Shown piece after piece: positions 8,756 through 18,557 of a stretch of 64,000 bases of DNA. The translations under genes and the position numbers were made by a program. The stretch covers positions 372,001-436,000 of the forward strand of contig CAVPXF010000053.1 of the NCBI GenBank assembly GCA_963709655.1, written 5' to 3'. Positions within the stretch are counted from its first letter, which is position 1, and each line of letters begins with the position of its first letter. This DNA is from Roseiarcus sp963709655 (GTDB lineage Bacteria; Pseudomonadota; Alphaproteobacteria; Rhizobiales; Beijerinckiaceae). The notes beneath the pieces were generated by a model, which was not told the origin of the DNA, made no database searches, and saw only the letters and a list, made by a program, of their open reading frames with translations.

Positions 8756-8971
8756 ATGAAAATCAGCGCGCGCAATCAGATCGGCGGCACGATCAAGGCG
8801 ATCCACAAGGGGGCGACGACCGCCCATGTCGAGATCGACGTCGGCGGCGGCACGGTGATCACCGCTTCGATCACCAACGAAGCCGTCGACCAACTCAAGC
8901 TCGCCAGCGGCCAGAAGGCCTATGCGGTGATCAAGGCGTCCGACGTGATGGTCGGCATCGAACACCCGTGA
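8756..8971 (+). CDS. Single-domain Mop (molbindin) protein
   Basis: 71-aa cytoplasmic molybdate-binding protein. The whole protein is one Mop domain: KISARNQIGGTIKAIHKG at the N-terminus, then AHVEIDVGGG, SITNEAVDQL and AYAVIKASDVMVG at the C-terminus. Molbindins assemble into small oligomers that hold molybdate at subunit interfaces and are thought to buffer molybdenum. ATG 8756 is the natural start; the longer in-frame extension upstream has no matching family sequence. It is divergent from modABC-mosBA, and together the genes form a molybdenum uptake, buffering and storage locus. Confidence 0.9.
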   Translation: MKISARNQIGGTIKAIHKGATTAHVEIDVGGGTVITASITNEAVDQLKLASGQKAYAVIKASDVMVGIEHP

Positions 8972-9302
8972 TGAACGCTTTCGCGCGGAGCTGACCCGAA
9001 GACGAGCGCCGATCACGGCCGCTCGCCGGGCGCCCGGTCCTCGCGCATTTCGACAAGAGGGCCGGGCATGACGACGCGATTGTAAGCCCGCCGCTGCATC
9101 CGCTTCGGCAGGGGTCGGGCTCTCACAGGCGGAGCGCTCGGATGGTGCTCCGCCGACGATCGGCAGTTGGCGTCAACTGAAAAACTAAGACAATTTTCAA
9201 ATTGTGGCAAAAATACCACAGCATTTCGGCACCCGTTATGGTTCTATGGATATATCGCGTCGGGCTGCGTTCCGACCAAGAATTTCGTGGGCGGGCTGAC
9301 CA
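8972..9302. promoter_or_regulatory. Porin upstream region with two adjacent palindromes
   Basis: This 330-base gap has no supportable gene. Its right half is AT-rich compared with the surroundings and contains a perfect 7-bp inverted repeat with a 2-base spacer (ACAATTT/AAATTGT, 9190-9205) overlapping a second inverted repeat GTGG...CCAC (9204-9219). These could be an operator or a structured leader of the porin gene starting at 9303. No defined regulator site was recognised. Confidence 0.4.
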
Positions 9303-10856
9303 ATGAAAACGGCGACATGTATCCTATTGACTTGTACAGCGATGGTTGCGGTGACGGCATCGGCGCGCGCCGCCGATCTTCCAACCGCCCAGCCGGCTCC
9401 CGCTGCTCAGCCCCCCGTCTCGGCCTGCTCGACCGTGCAGGATTACGTCGTCAATGATTGCCCGCTGACGTGGCGGGGCATCACCTTGTATGGCGCCTTA
9501 GACGTCGGCCTGGGCTGGGTCAGCCATGGCTTGCCGGAAAACGGCTATAATTATGAAGGCGAATCGCTTGTCAACAAGAACGGGAACCATTCAGAATTTC
9601 TCGTCGCGCCGAACAACCTGTCGCAGACGGGTTTAGGCCTCAAGGGTAATGAACCGATTTTGCCCGGTTTGTCCGTCGTGTTCAACGCCTCCACCGGAAT
9701 CAATCCGACCGGCGATGTCGCCAACCAGGCAGCCACAAACATCATCAACAACGGCCTCCCCAGGAGCCAATATTCGTTCGTCGGCGATGGCGCGCGCGCA
9801 GGTCAGATCTTCAACGACGAACTCTTTGGCGGACTATCGTCGGTGAATTTCGGCACGCTGACCTTCGGTCGACAGCGCTCCCTCGGTACCGATGCAATGC
9901 TCGCTTACGATCCGGCCATCGGCGCCTATTCCTTTTCATTCATTGGCTATAATGGCCTGATGGCGGGAGGCGGCGACACCCAGGACACCCGTTGGGACTA
10001 CTCCCTGAAATATCGTATCACTTACGGCCCGGTCCATCTCGGCGCGATGTATAAATTCGCCAGCGGTCAGGGCGGTTGCTTCTCCAACTCCGCCACTTGG
10101 ACGGCCTTCACCTGTACGCCGGAAGACCCGCACAATACCGCGTATGGATTGGATTTGGGAGGAGTCTACAACAACTTCGCGGGTGACGTCGTCGTCCAAA
10201 ACGTCAACCAGGCCATCAGCGTGGTCAACCCGTTGCTGGGACCCACGAGCCCGACGCAGCCCTATCAGTCGACCACCAACAGCATCAACACAAACCCAAT
10301 CACCGGTCCCAATCTGATCGGAATGGGCAACACCGAATATGGCATCGTGACCGACAACACCGCCATTATGGTCGCGGGGAAATATACCTGGAATCAGTTC
10401 AAGTTCTACGGTGGCTACGAACACATCCTGTATCATAATCCGTCGAATCCGTTGGGCGTCGGCGCTACGGCCCAGGGCGGTTATCAATTGAGCGGCGTCG
10501 AAGACAACAATCTTGATTCTGCCAAGATCGTGCAGGTTTTCTGGACGGGTGTGCGATACGCTTACAATGACAAAACGGACATCGTTCTGTCGTACTATCA
10601 CGAGCTGCAGAACAACTTCCGCGTTCCGTCGACTTGCTCGTACGCCGCCGAGTACCGCAGCTCCTGCTCGGGGACGCTCGACGAGGTTTCGGGCTTTGTC
10701 GACTATCACATCTTCAAGAAATTCGACGTTTATGCCGGCATTGCGTATTCCATCGTCACCGGCGGTCTGGCCATCGCCATTCCTCACGGCCCCGGCGTGC
10801 CCTACTACTATAACAACAACATTGCTCCGACAGTTGGCGCTCGTTACACCTTCTAA
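9303..10856 (+). CDS. Outer-membrane porin
   Basis: 517-aa beta-barrel porin. Residues 1-23 are a signal peptide (cleavage ARA-AD). The mature N-terminus contains DYVVNDCPLTWRGITLYGALD, typical of long alphaproteobacterial porins in which a Cys precedes the first strand (given in part: ITLYGALDVG). Alternating amphipathic strands, FGTLTFGRQ and a C-terminal aromatic residue in GARYTF support a barrel inserted by the BAM complex. It lets small hydrophilic solutes pass; specificity is unknown. Its base composition is less GC-rich than neighbours, as is common for highly expressed porins. It is monocistronic. Confidence 0.92.
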   Translation: MKTATCILLTCTAMVAVTASARAADLPTAQPAPAAQPPVSACSTVQDYVVNDCPLTWRGITLYGALDVGLGWVSHGLPENGYNYEGESLVNKNGNHSEFLVAPNNLSQTGLGLKGNEPILPGLSVVFNASTGINPTGDVANQAATNIINNGLPRSQYSFVGDGARAGQIFNDELFGGLSSVNFGTLTFGRQRSLGTDAMLAYDPAIGAYSFSFIGYNGLMAGGGDTQDTRWDYSLKYRITYGPVHLGAMYKFASGQGGCFSNSATWTAFTCTPEDPHNTAYGLDLGGVYNNFAGDVVVQNVNQAISVVNPLLGPTSPTQPYQSTTNSINTNPITGPNLIGMGNTEYGIVTDNTAIMVAGKYTWNQFKFYGGYEHILYHNPSNPLGVGATAQGGYQLSGVEDNNLDSAKIVQVFWTGVRYAYNDKTDIVLSYYHELQNNFRVPSTCSYAAEYRSSCSGTLDEVSGFVDYHIFKKFDVYAGIAYSIVTGGLAIAIPHGPGVPYYYNNNIAPTVGARYTF

Positions 10857-10959
10857 TCTTTTCCGCAGTCGGACGGTTTTTTCTTTCCCAGAGCCTGGCT
10901 GAAAGAAACGGAAACGCGGCCGGGCGCCCTAGCCCGAAACGCACGCTCTCCGGTACCGA

Positions 10960-13900
10960 TCAGCGCAAGGGCGAACGGGCCGAAGGCGACATCGGCGCCT
11001 CCGCCGCCTCACCCGATAAGGACCTGCCGCCCGTGCCGTCGACTGCTCCCAGAATCTTGCGCAGGATTCCGGGGGCGATCGCCGACAGCGGGCTGATCGT
11101 CAGCTTGGGGTCGTTCAACGGGCCCTGGGCTCGGTATGAGATGGCGAACAGGCCCTCGTTCTTGCCGCCGCCCAAGAGGACGCCGACCAGCGGAATTTTG
11201 CCGAGCAGCGTGTTGACCGCATAGGCCGGGACGAACGTGCCGGAAACGTCGATGGCGTTGCGGGCAAAATCGACCGTCCCCTCGGTCGTGAGCCCCACGT
11301 ACGGATTGTAGATGACGGCGTCCTTGATATCGAGCGAGCCGGGCGAGTGCGCGAACGCGATCGTCGCCTTCTCGAAGCGCGCCAGTTGCGTATCGACGGG
11401 GCGACCAGGAACCGCCGCCGGCGCGGCCGCGACAAGCTGCCGGAACGCCGGCTCGTCGCGCAGGGCGAAATTGGTGACGGTGGCCTCGCCCGAGCTTGTC
11501 TCGCCGCCGGTCTGCAAGACGAGATCGAGATTTCCGCCCTCCAGGCGCGTATAGAGATCAGCGAATTTGGCCAGCGCCCCCGCGTCGCTCGTGGTCAGGC
11601 GCAGGAGTCCGTCCGGGCCGCGGCCGGCCGCGAGAGTCCCCTGTCCCAAGCGACCCTTGAGGTAGGCCAACCGGTCGTCGCCGTCCCGCTGCGAGAGGTT
11701 GAGTTCGAGACCGCTGATCGACTGCCTGTTGGCGCCGTTCACCGAGCCGATCTTCATGTCGAGATCGAAGTCCTTGCCGGCCGCCCGCGACGGCGAGCGC
11801 TCGTCGGTGACCGCCTTGATCACGGGCCGCGCGTCGAGCGTCGTTCCGCGGACGGTCGCCTTGACGGCGGTCGCCGTATTGACCACCTCGGCCTGGACGC
11901 TGTCGCCCGGCGACAGTCGCGCCTGCGTGATCCGGGCGGATTGGATCGCGCCGTCCACGCTGATCTCCGCCGAGCCGCGCACCGAGACGGTCCCGAAGTC
12001 GATGGCGAGGTTGCTGACCGACGCGCCCTCAGGCGAGGGCTTGATCTGGAATGTCGCTTTGCCCGGCTTGCCCGCCGCCTTCGCGACGCCCGGGATCGGA
12101 TTGTCGACGCCGGCCGGCGTCAGATCGATCTCGACGTCTGCGCTGGCGCGCGAGAGCGGCGCCTTGAGCTTGATCGGCAGCGGCCCGGTCAGCCAGCCGA
12201 GGTTGAGCCCGCGCTTGACGCGCGTGGCCTGTTCGAGCGTCGCGGTCAGGGTCGCCGAGCCGTCCTCGCCCGGCGCGCGGAGAGCATCGATATGGGCGGC
12301 CGAGCCGAACAGCTCACCGTCCCCGTTCATCTCCAGCGTGTCGCGGTCGGCGACGAACGTCAGGCTGCCCTGATCCAGCTTCTCCGGCCCGACGAGCTTG
12401 TCGAGCGTCAGGTTCGACAGCGAGCCGGAGGCATGGAACTGCAACTCCTCGGGCCTAGCGGTCTTGCCGAGCTTGAGATCGAGAGAAAGATCGCCCTCGG
12501 CCTGGCCCTTGACGGTGGCGGGGTCGATCTGAACGCCGGCCTGCTTGCGCAAAGGCTCGCGGTTGAGGAGGTCGGCGAGCGAGTCGGCGGTTCCGGTCAG
12601 GTGCGCCTTGGCATGCGCGTCGACGATCGGGCGCGGCGTGATGTCCGGGATCTCGAACACGAGATTGTCGGCGAAGATCCGCCGGGTCGGCGTCAGGTCC
12701 ATCGTGGCGCGGTCCGCGGCGACCCTGAAGACGTGGCCGGTGAACGATCCGGTTCCGGAGGCCGAGATCATGGGCGGCAGGCCCGGCAGGAGGTCGACGC
12801 CGACGCCGTGCGTCGTGAACGTCCCGTGCACGCTGTCGGGCGCGACGGCGCGCTTGTGGTTCATGGCGTCGAGATCGTCGGCCGACCAGTTCGCCACCAT
12901 CACGCCCTCGAGCTTGCCGCCGTGCATGTTGCGCGAGGCCCAGTCGCGGACGTCCGGATTGATGAATTGCGGCCACAGCCGAAGGGCGTCCTGCGTTACG
13001 CTCGGTCTCAGGTTGAGCCGCAGCTTGAGCGACTGGCGCTGACCTTCCGGGTCGACCTCGGCGGAGAGCGAGCCGTCGAACGTCGGACCCTTGGCGGAGA
13101 GGTTGTCGATGAAGAACCGCGACTCGCGCGGCAGGAATCTCATCTCGGCCACGATCGAAATCCAGCGCGACCGGGTTTTCGCCCCGCCGCTCCGGTCCGA
13201 AGTGGGCGTCCTTCGCCTCGAGCCTCGTGGTCCACGCCCCGGACGCGTCGGCGGGCGGCGCGACCCAGCCCGAAACGCGCAAGGACGTTTCCCCGGCAAG
13301 AAGGGTCAGCTTGTCGATGTCCAGCGTTTTTTTGGCGTCGTCCCACGCGATGCCGCCGGACGCCTCATCCATCAGGAACGGCAGCGCGTCCGGATTATTG
13401 ATCCGAACGGTCCCGGCGCCCAACGCGAACCGGCCCGACAGCGACTGGATCGCGCCGTCCGGCGCGAGCCGCGAGTCGAGCTTGAAGGCGATCGGCCCTT
13501 CCGCGAACAGCGGCGGCGGCTTTTTGGCGAAGGTCTCCAGATCAGCGAGGCTGATGTCGCGAGCTTCGAGCGCAAGCGTCGTCTGGCCGCCGACCCCGGC
13601 GCGGGCCGTGATCGTCCAGCGGCCTGCCGGTCCGGTGGCGGCGATTCGAGCTTCTCCTTGGTCGCCGGAGCGATTGAAGTCGAGATTGAAGTCCCGATAG
13701 ATCACCGAGCGCCCGAGCGCTTCGTTGTCGATCTCGAAGCGGGCGTTGGCGAGCGTCAGCCGGTCGAGCGCGTGACTCGCGCCGGCCATCGCATCCGCGC
13801 CGGCCCGGATCAGAGCGGCGACGTTCAGGCTCTCGAGGCCTGAATCCTTGCTCGGCAGGGCGATCGGGGCCGCGGAATCGCTCCCCGCGGCGGCTATCGA

Positions 13901-14359
13901 CAACAATCCGTCTGCGGCCACTCGGAGCCGCAGGCCGAGTTCGTCGAGTTCGACCCTGCGCACCTCGATGTCGCCGATCAAGGCGGAGAACGGCGCGAGG
14001 CCGATCTTGCCGCGCGGCGCCGAGAGCACCGTGCGGCCCTCCCGGTCCAGAAGCCTCAGGTTGCGGAAGCCCAGTCCGACGCCCCAGGAATCGTGCATGA
14101 CATAGGTCGGACCAAGCTCGACCACATAGGCGCCGCCGACCCGCTCCTGCAGACCCGAGGCGACCCGGTCGTGCAGCCAAGCGAGATAGATTGGGCCGCT
14201 GGACAGCCGGAACGCCAGGAGCGCAACGGCGGCGAGCGCGACGAGCCCCATGGCCTCGGCGACGTGGATGCAGACGTGGCGAACGCGGCGTACGCGGCCG
14301 GCGCCGCGATTGCGGGTGGGGAGGCGCGCGCCTTCGGCGGCGTTCACCATGCGCTGCAT
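10960..14359 (-). pseudogene. AsmA/YhdP-like (DUF3971) envelope protein, frameshifted
   Basis: Two overlapping minus-strand frames join into one protein of about 1,130 aa related to AsmA/YhdP-type proteins, which carry phospholipids between membranes or modulate the outer membrane. The 5' frame starts near ATG 14359, has a membrane anchor (GLVALAAVALLAFRL) and DUF3971-like repeats down to NPVALDFD; the 3' frame resumes at VAEMRFLPRESRFF and runs to 10960 with the AsmA-like C-terminal part (IPLVGVLLGGGKNEGLFAI). The switch is at about 13153 and needs one extra or two missing bases. All else looks intact, so a recent mutation or sequencing indel is equally possible. Confidence 0.8.
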
Positions 14360-14596
14360 GGCGGCCTTTGCGTGCGCGCGGTGTCCGACCCCGAGCCAGT
14401 TGACCAAACGACGACGATCCTCTCCTGCCGGCGGGACCGGCCACAAGCGCCCTTGACGCGGATCCGACCGCTTTGCCGGCTGTCCCCAGGGCGGCGCCGA
14501 CACACGCTTGAAACGCGCCGGCCCGCGGGTCAACCTCAGGGGCGCAACGGACGCGCCGTTGGCATTAAATCGACAATGAGACAAATCGAGGGCGAC

Positions 14597-15067
14597 ATGG
14601 CAAAAGAACTCGAAGAGGGCGATCCCGCCCCGGACTTCACGCTGCCAACCGACGGCGGCGGCGAGGCGCGGCTCGCGGACTTCCGGGGCAAGCCCGTCGT
14701 CCTCTACTTCTACCCCAAGGACGACACCTCCGGCTGCACGGCCGAGGCCATTGCGTTCAGCGGGCTCAAGCCCGAATTCGAGGAGGCCGGGACCGCCGTC
14801 ATCGGCGTTTCGCCCGACAGCGCCGCCAGCCACGACAAGTTCAAGATCAAGCACCAGCTTGCGGTCGCGCTGGGCGCCGACCCGGGTCGCAAAACGATCG
14901 AGGCCTACGGCGTTTGGAAGGAAAAGAGCATGTACGGGCGCAAGTATTTCGGCGTCGAGCGCGCCACCTTCCTGATCGGCCGGGACGGCCGAATCGCGAG
15001 GATCTGGCGCAAGGTCAAGGTGCCGAAGCACGCCGAGGCGGTGCTGACCGCCGTGAAGGCGCTGTAG
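14597..15067 (+). CDS. Bcp/PrxQ-type peroxiredoxin lacking the usual resolving Cys
   Basis: 156-aa thioredoxin-fold peroxidase that reduces peroxides in the cytoplasm. The N-terminal block EEGDPAPDFTLPTDGG and LYFYPKDDTSGCTAEA are characteristic of Bcp, with the peroxidatic Cys at residue 47. In E. coli Bcp a second Cys lies five residues later; here the equivalent position 52 is Ile, so the enzyme must use an intermolecular or external resolving thiol. ATG 14597 is preferred over ATG 14576 because GAGGG lies just upstream. It is divergent from the AsmA-like gene. Confidence 0.9.
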   Translation: MAKELEEGDPAPDFTLPTDGGGEARLADFRGKPVVLYFYPKDDTSGCTAEAIAFSGLKPEFEEAGTAVIGVSPDSAASHDKFKIKHQLAVALGADPGRKTIEAYGVWKEKSMYGRKYFGVERATFLIGRDGRIARIWRKVKVPKHAEAVLTAVKAL

Positions 15068-15194
15068 CCGGCCTCGAGCCGAGCGCGATGGCCCGCGCGT
15101 CGACACGGTCGCGGTCCTTTGGGCGATCTTAACCTTAATGATCGCCTATGGGGTCACGATCGCCTGATTCGGCTGGGCGACGGAGCGCCAATCG

Positions 15195-16538
15195 ATGACG
15201 TTGCCGGGCTATGGTCGCGGGTTCGGCTTGCCGACCACGCATTATTTTGTCTCGATCTCACGCGGCGACGCGATTCGCACCGCCATGCTGCCGCCCGTCG
15301 CGTTCTGGACGCTCGTCGCCCTTCTCCCCGCTTCGCTCGGCTTCGGCCTCGCCGGCGCGTTCGAACTCGCGTCCGCCGACCGCTTTCCCGGCGTCGTCGC
15401 CTCGCTCATCGCCAAGACCGATCCCAACCCGCAGACGGAAGAGACCGAGGCTCGGGCCGCCGCAGAGAGCGACGCGCTCGAAGCGCGCCTGAGGGGCGTT
15501 GTCGACCGGGAGATCGGCCTCGAGAAGCGCGCCGCCATTGTCAGCGCGCTGGCGCAGGAAGCCGCAAGTGACGCGCCGAGGCGGCCTGCCGACCGATCCG
15601 CGCCTGACGCGGTCGGCGCCATTGAGAGCCTGGCGCCGACGATCTCGGGCTCGAAGGCCCCGGCGGACACGCCGGATGACGGCGTGGCGCGCGCGTATGC
15701 TCCCCTGACGCCCGCGCTTCCATCGCGGCCCGCGCAGGCTCATCCGCCCTCCGATACGCTCGGTCGCCTGGACAGCCGGGCCGCCCCGGCATTCGGGACC
15801 CTGGCGGCGAATCTCAATCTCGATCCGTTAACCCGCCTCGCCTTCGTCGATCGCTCTCTCGACCGGATCGAAAGCGGCCAGATGACGGCGCTCGCCGCCG
15901 TCGACCTCGTCGCGACCGAGGCCGCAGGCCACAATACGGCGATCCTCGCCGACGTCGGGCTCGACGCCGCAAGGCTCGCGGCGCGCGGTCCTGCCGCCGA
16001 TGTCGGCGGTCCGTTCGTTCCTCTCGACGCCGGTCCCGCGTCATCCGCCTTTGATCGGGCCGTAACCCGCGCGTCCCGCGACGTCGCGTTCGCGGCAAAG
16101 CTCCGCTCTGTGATGCCCTACGTGCCGCTGGGCGAACCTCTCGCAGGAGAAAGGCGCGTCACCTCCCCGTTCGGCTACCGAATCGACCCCTTCCTCGGCC
16201 GCCCCGCCCTCCACACCGGTGTCGATCTGCTGCAGGCCTTCGGCGCCGACGTCCGGGCGACCGCCGCCGGCCAGGTCGTCCATGCCGGGCCGACCGGCGG
16301 CTATGGCCTCATGGTCGAGATCGACCACGGCGACGGTCTGGCGACACGCTATGCCCATCTCTCCGAGATTCTGGTCAGCGAAGGCGACGCGGTCGAGCAG
16401 GGCGCCGTTGTCGGAAGCCTCGGCTCGACGGGCCGCGCGACCGGGCCGCATCTACACTACGAGGTGAGAATCGACGGGGAACCGGTTGATCCGGAACGCT
16501 TTCTCCGCGCGGGCGAGAGGATGGCCGCCGCGCCGTAG
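15195..16538 (+). CDS. M23-family metallopeptidase (LytM-like)
   Basis: 447-aa envelope protein with one N-terminal membrane segment (about residues 36-56), a long Ala/Pro/Arg-rich linker, and a C-terminal peptidase M23 domain (about residues 310-435). The zinc site is complete: HTGVD (His and Asp) near residue 341 and HLHYEV near 418, with a further His in RYAHLSE. SPFGYRIDPFLGRPALHTG is a typical M23 opening. Such enzymes cut peptidoglycan cross-links or regulate amidases. Start at ATG 15195 places the membrane segment after a 35-aa cytoplasmic tail; ATG 15285 is an alternative. Confidence 0.85.
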   Translation: MTLPGYGRGFGLPTTHYFVSISRGDAIRTAMLPPVAFWTLVALLPASLGFGLAGAFELASADRFPGVVASLIAKTDPNPQTEETEARAAAESDALEARLRGVVDREIGLEKRAAIVSALAQEAASDAPRRPADRSAPDAVGAIESLAPTISGSKAPADTPDDGVARAYAPLTPALPSRPAQAHPPSDTLGRLDSRAAPAFGTLAANLNLDPLTRLAFVDRSLDRIESGQMTALAAVDLVATEAAGHNTAILADVGLDAARLAARGPAADVGGPFVPLDAGPASSAFDRAVTRASRDVAFAAKLRSVMPYVPLGEPLAGERRVTSPFGYRIDPFLGRPALHTGVDLLQAFGADVRATAAGQVVHAGPTGGYGLMVEIDHGDGLATRYAHLSEILVSEGDAVEQGAVVGSLGSTGRATGPHLHYEVRIDGEPVDPERFLRAGERMAAAP

Positions 16539-16625
16539 CGCGGTTTGCTCCGGGCTGTCATCGGCGGCCCATCGCCAGTCGGGCGTCCGAAAGCCCTATA
16601 GCGCAGCGCGAGACGGGCCGCGCCA

Positions 16626-16651
16626 GCCGGGTCATCGACCCGGCCCGACAG
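16626..16651 (+). repeat. Dispersed hairpin motif (8-bp stem, 3-base loop)
   Basis: GCCGGGTC-ATC-GACCCGGC forms a perfect 8-bp stem with a 3-base loop, followed by CCGACAG. It has the same layout as the units of the array at 18968-19955 (stem ending TC, 3-base loop, GA, then a CTACAG-like tail), and a near-identical hairpin occurs at 28764-28794. Confidence 0.6.
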
Positions 16652-16658
16652 TGGGGGC

Positions 16659-16847
16659 TCCCTCCGACGCGAGTCATTTGGATTTCCTCAGGCCTACGCG
16701 GGCGTGCATCGGGGCTCCGCGAATTCCCGGCTTTTGCCCGGTTGGAATTGTTTGGAATTCCTTGGATTCTCTCGTCCGAAATGAGCCTTTTCAATGGGTT
16801 ACACGCGACCCCGGGCCAATTTTATTTTTTGGGGGGCCCTTTCCCCC
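16659..16847 (+). repeat. Dispersed repeat copy 1
   Basis: This roughly 189-base stretch is homologous, in inverted orientation, to 28925-29111. The central 55 bases (from TGTTTGGAATTCC to CAATGGGTTACA) are identical between the two copies and the flanks are partly diverged. No conserved long reading frame or transposase is present. It looks like a non-coding dispersed element of unknown origin. Confidence 0.75.
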
Positions 16848-17221
16848 CGGAAAGGCGGCGCAAAGCCCGGCCGTGGTCGATTCGAAGGTCGACCACACTG
16901 AACCTGCTCGCCGAGCGGAAGAGGCTGGGCAAGTCGAGGATTATGGCGGTCGACATCGCAAGGGTCCGATCGGGCATTGGGATCAGACTAACGCCGCCTT
17001 CGCTTTTTGGCAAGGAATTGTCGACTTAGCGCGCTTTTTACAAAATTTCAGCGGGCGCAGTCGAGGTCGACGCAGTCCCTAACGCCATCGCCGCGCCCCG
17101 TAGACGCCCGACTTTCGACCAGCACGGATGCGCTGCGACGATCGGCGCCCCAAACGAAGCGCAATTTGCTCCAGCGGGCTCGAGGTTTCCCTCGGAGACC
17201 CGCGCGGGTAGATACGTCGCC

Positions 17222-18451
17222 ATGGACGTCCTGCTGTTCCGCGCCCTCGGCCTTCTCGGACTCGCCATTCTCGTCGCGCTCGCAGCGCGGCGGCTGAGGC
17301 TGCCCTACACCGTCGGGCTTGTCTTCGCCGGGGCGTCGCTGGCCTTTTTTCGTGTCGGCGCCGGCCTCGCGCTGACGCACGACCTCATCTTCGACGTCGT
17401 CCTGCCGCCGCTGCTGTTCGAAGCGGCGTTGAACATCCGCTGGCCCGATCTGAAGCGCGACCTCGTCCCGGTTCTTGGCCTTGCCTCGGTCGGGGTGCTG
17501 CTGTGCGCCTCGGTCGTGGCGGCCGCGCTGATTTATGTCCTCGGCTGGCGGCCCGCGCCGGCGCTGGCGTTCGGGGCGCTCATCGCCGCCACCGACCCGA
17601 TCGCGGTGATCGCGCTTTTGCGCGAGACCGGGATCACGGGACGCCTGAGGCTCCTCATCGAGGCCGAAAGCCTTGTCAACGATGGCGCGGCGGCGGTCCT
17701 CTTCACCCTGGTCCTCGCCTGGGCCGCCCATGGCTCGGCGGCTTCCGGCGGCCCCTTCGGGGTCGTCGCGGCGCTGATCGAGATCGCGGGCGGTGGCGTC
17801 GCGGTCGGGCTCATTGTCGGCCTCGGGGCCGTGGCGGTGGCCGGGTCCTCGGACGATTACCTTGTCGAAACCGCGGTGACCGCGGTCGCCGCGTTCGGCT
17901 CGTTCCTGGTCGCCGAGCGGGTCGGCGCTTCGGGGGTGCTTGCGACCGTGACGGCCGGAATCGTCATGGGCAATCTCGGCGTGCTGACGGGATCGAAGAC
18001 GGGCTTCGGCCTGGCGCTGACCGCTCACGGCCGCACCTTCGTGCTTCAGTTCTGGGAGTTCGCCGCGTTCCTCGCCAACTCGATGGTCTTCCTCTTGATC
18101 GGCTCGGCCATCGCCACGATCGACTTTTCGCGCGAAGGCTGGCGCGCCCTCGCGCTCGCCGTGCTCTTCGCCCTCGCCGGCCGGGCGATTGCGGTCTATC
18201 CGGTGGGCCTCGCGCTCGCGCGGACGCGCTGGGCGATCCCGCTCAACCAGCAGCATCTGCTCTGGTGGGGAGGTTTGCGCGGCGCGCTGGCGCTGGCGCT
18301 GGCGCTCGCCCTGCCCTACGATCTCCCTCAGCGCGCCGACATCCTGATCGTCGCGTTCGCGGTGGTGGCGTTCTCGGTGATCGTCCAGGGCCTGACGGCG
18401 CCGTTTGTGCTCAAGTGGCTTGGGCTCACGTCGGCGAAAGGCCAAAGCTGA
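17222..18451 (+). CDS. CPA1-family Na+/H+ (K+/H+) antiporter
   Basis: 409-aa inner-membrane cation/proton antiporter with about 12 hydrophobic segments. ATDPIAVIALLRE near residue 122 and ESLVNDGAAAVLF near residue 153 hold the conserved ion-binding Asp residues of the NhaP/CPA1 family. It exchanges protons for Na+ or K+ to control pH and salt balance. The protein ends soon after the last helix, without a cytoplasmic regulatory tail. The start ATG 17222 gives an N-terminus that enters directly into the first helix. It is not obviously co-transcribed with a neighbour. Confidence 0.9.
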   Translation: MDVLLFRALGLLGLAILVALAARRLRLPYTVGLVFAGASLAFFRVGAGLALTHDLIFDVVLPPLLFEAALNIRWPDLKRDLVPVLGLASVGVLLCASVVAAALIYVLGWRPAPALAFGALIAATDPIAVIALLRETGITGRLRLLIEAESLVNDGAAAVLFTLVLAWAAHGSAASGGPFGVVAALIEIAGGGVAVGLIVGLGAVAVAGSSDDYLVETAVTAVAAFGSFLVAERVGASGVLATVTAGIVMGNLGVLTGSKTGFGLALTAHGRTFVLQFWEFAAFLANSMVFLLIGSAIATIDFSREGWRALALAVLFALAGRAIAVYPVGLALARTRWAIPLNQQHLLWWGGLRGALALALALALPYDLPQRADILIVAFAVVAFSVIVQGLTAPFVLKWLGLTSAKGQS

Positions 18452-18557
18452 CGCATAGCCGGAAACCAGGAAGGACGTGCGCATACTCGGGCGCAAGGGC
18501 TTGCTTTTCGATCGGCGGCATTGTCAGTCGCCAATGTTCGATGGGCGGGAAGACTCA

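Larger units (their letters stand above)
16539..17221. other. Repeat-bearing intergenic region
   Basis: About 680 bases without a credible gene. It contains a short hairpin at 16626-16644 and a dispersed repeat copy at 16659-16847 (listed separately), followed by about 370 bases in which I see no feature. The open frames found here are translations of the repeats. Confidence 0.6.

Noticed and set aside
9013..9219. 68-aa minus-strand frame upstream of the porin
   Set aside because: No ribosome-binding site or family; overlaps the AT-rich control region.
10860..10885. Intrinsic terminator after the porin
   Set aside because: There is a T-run but only a 3-bp stem (CCG/CGG), too weak to claim.
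11347..13401. 684-aa plus-strand open frame
   Set aside because: Shadow of the AsmA-like gene; Arg/Gly/Leu-rich composition and no domain.
16558..16794. Small minus-strand frame inside dispersed repeat copy 1
   Set aside because: The corresponding copy at 28925 does not keep the same frame over its length, so the repeat is probably non-coding.
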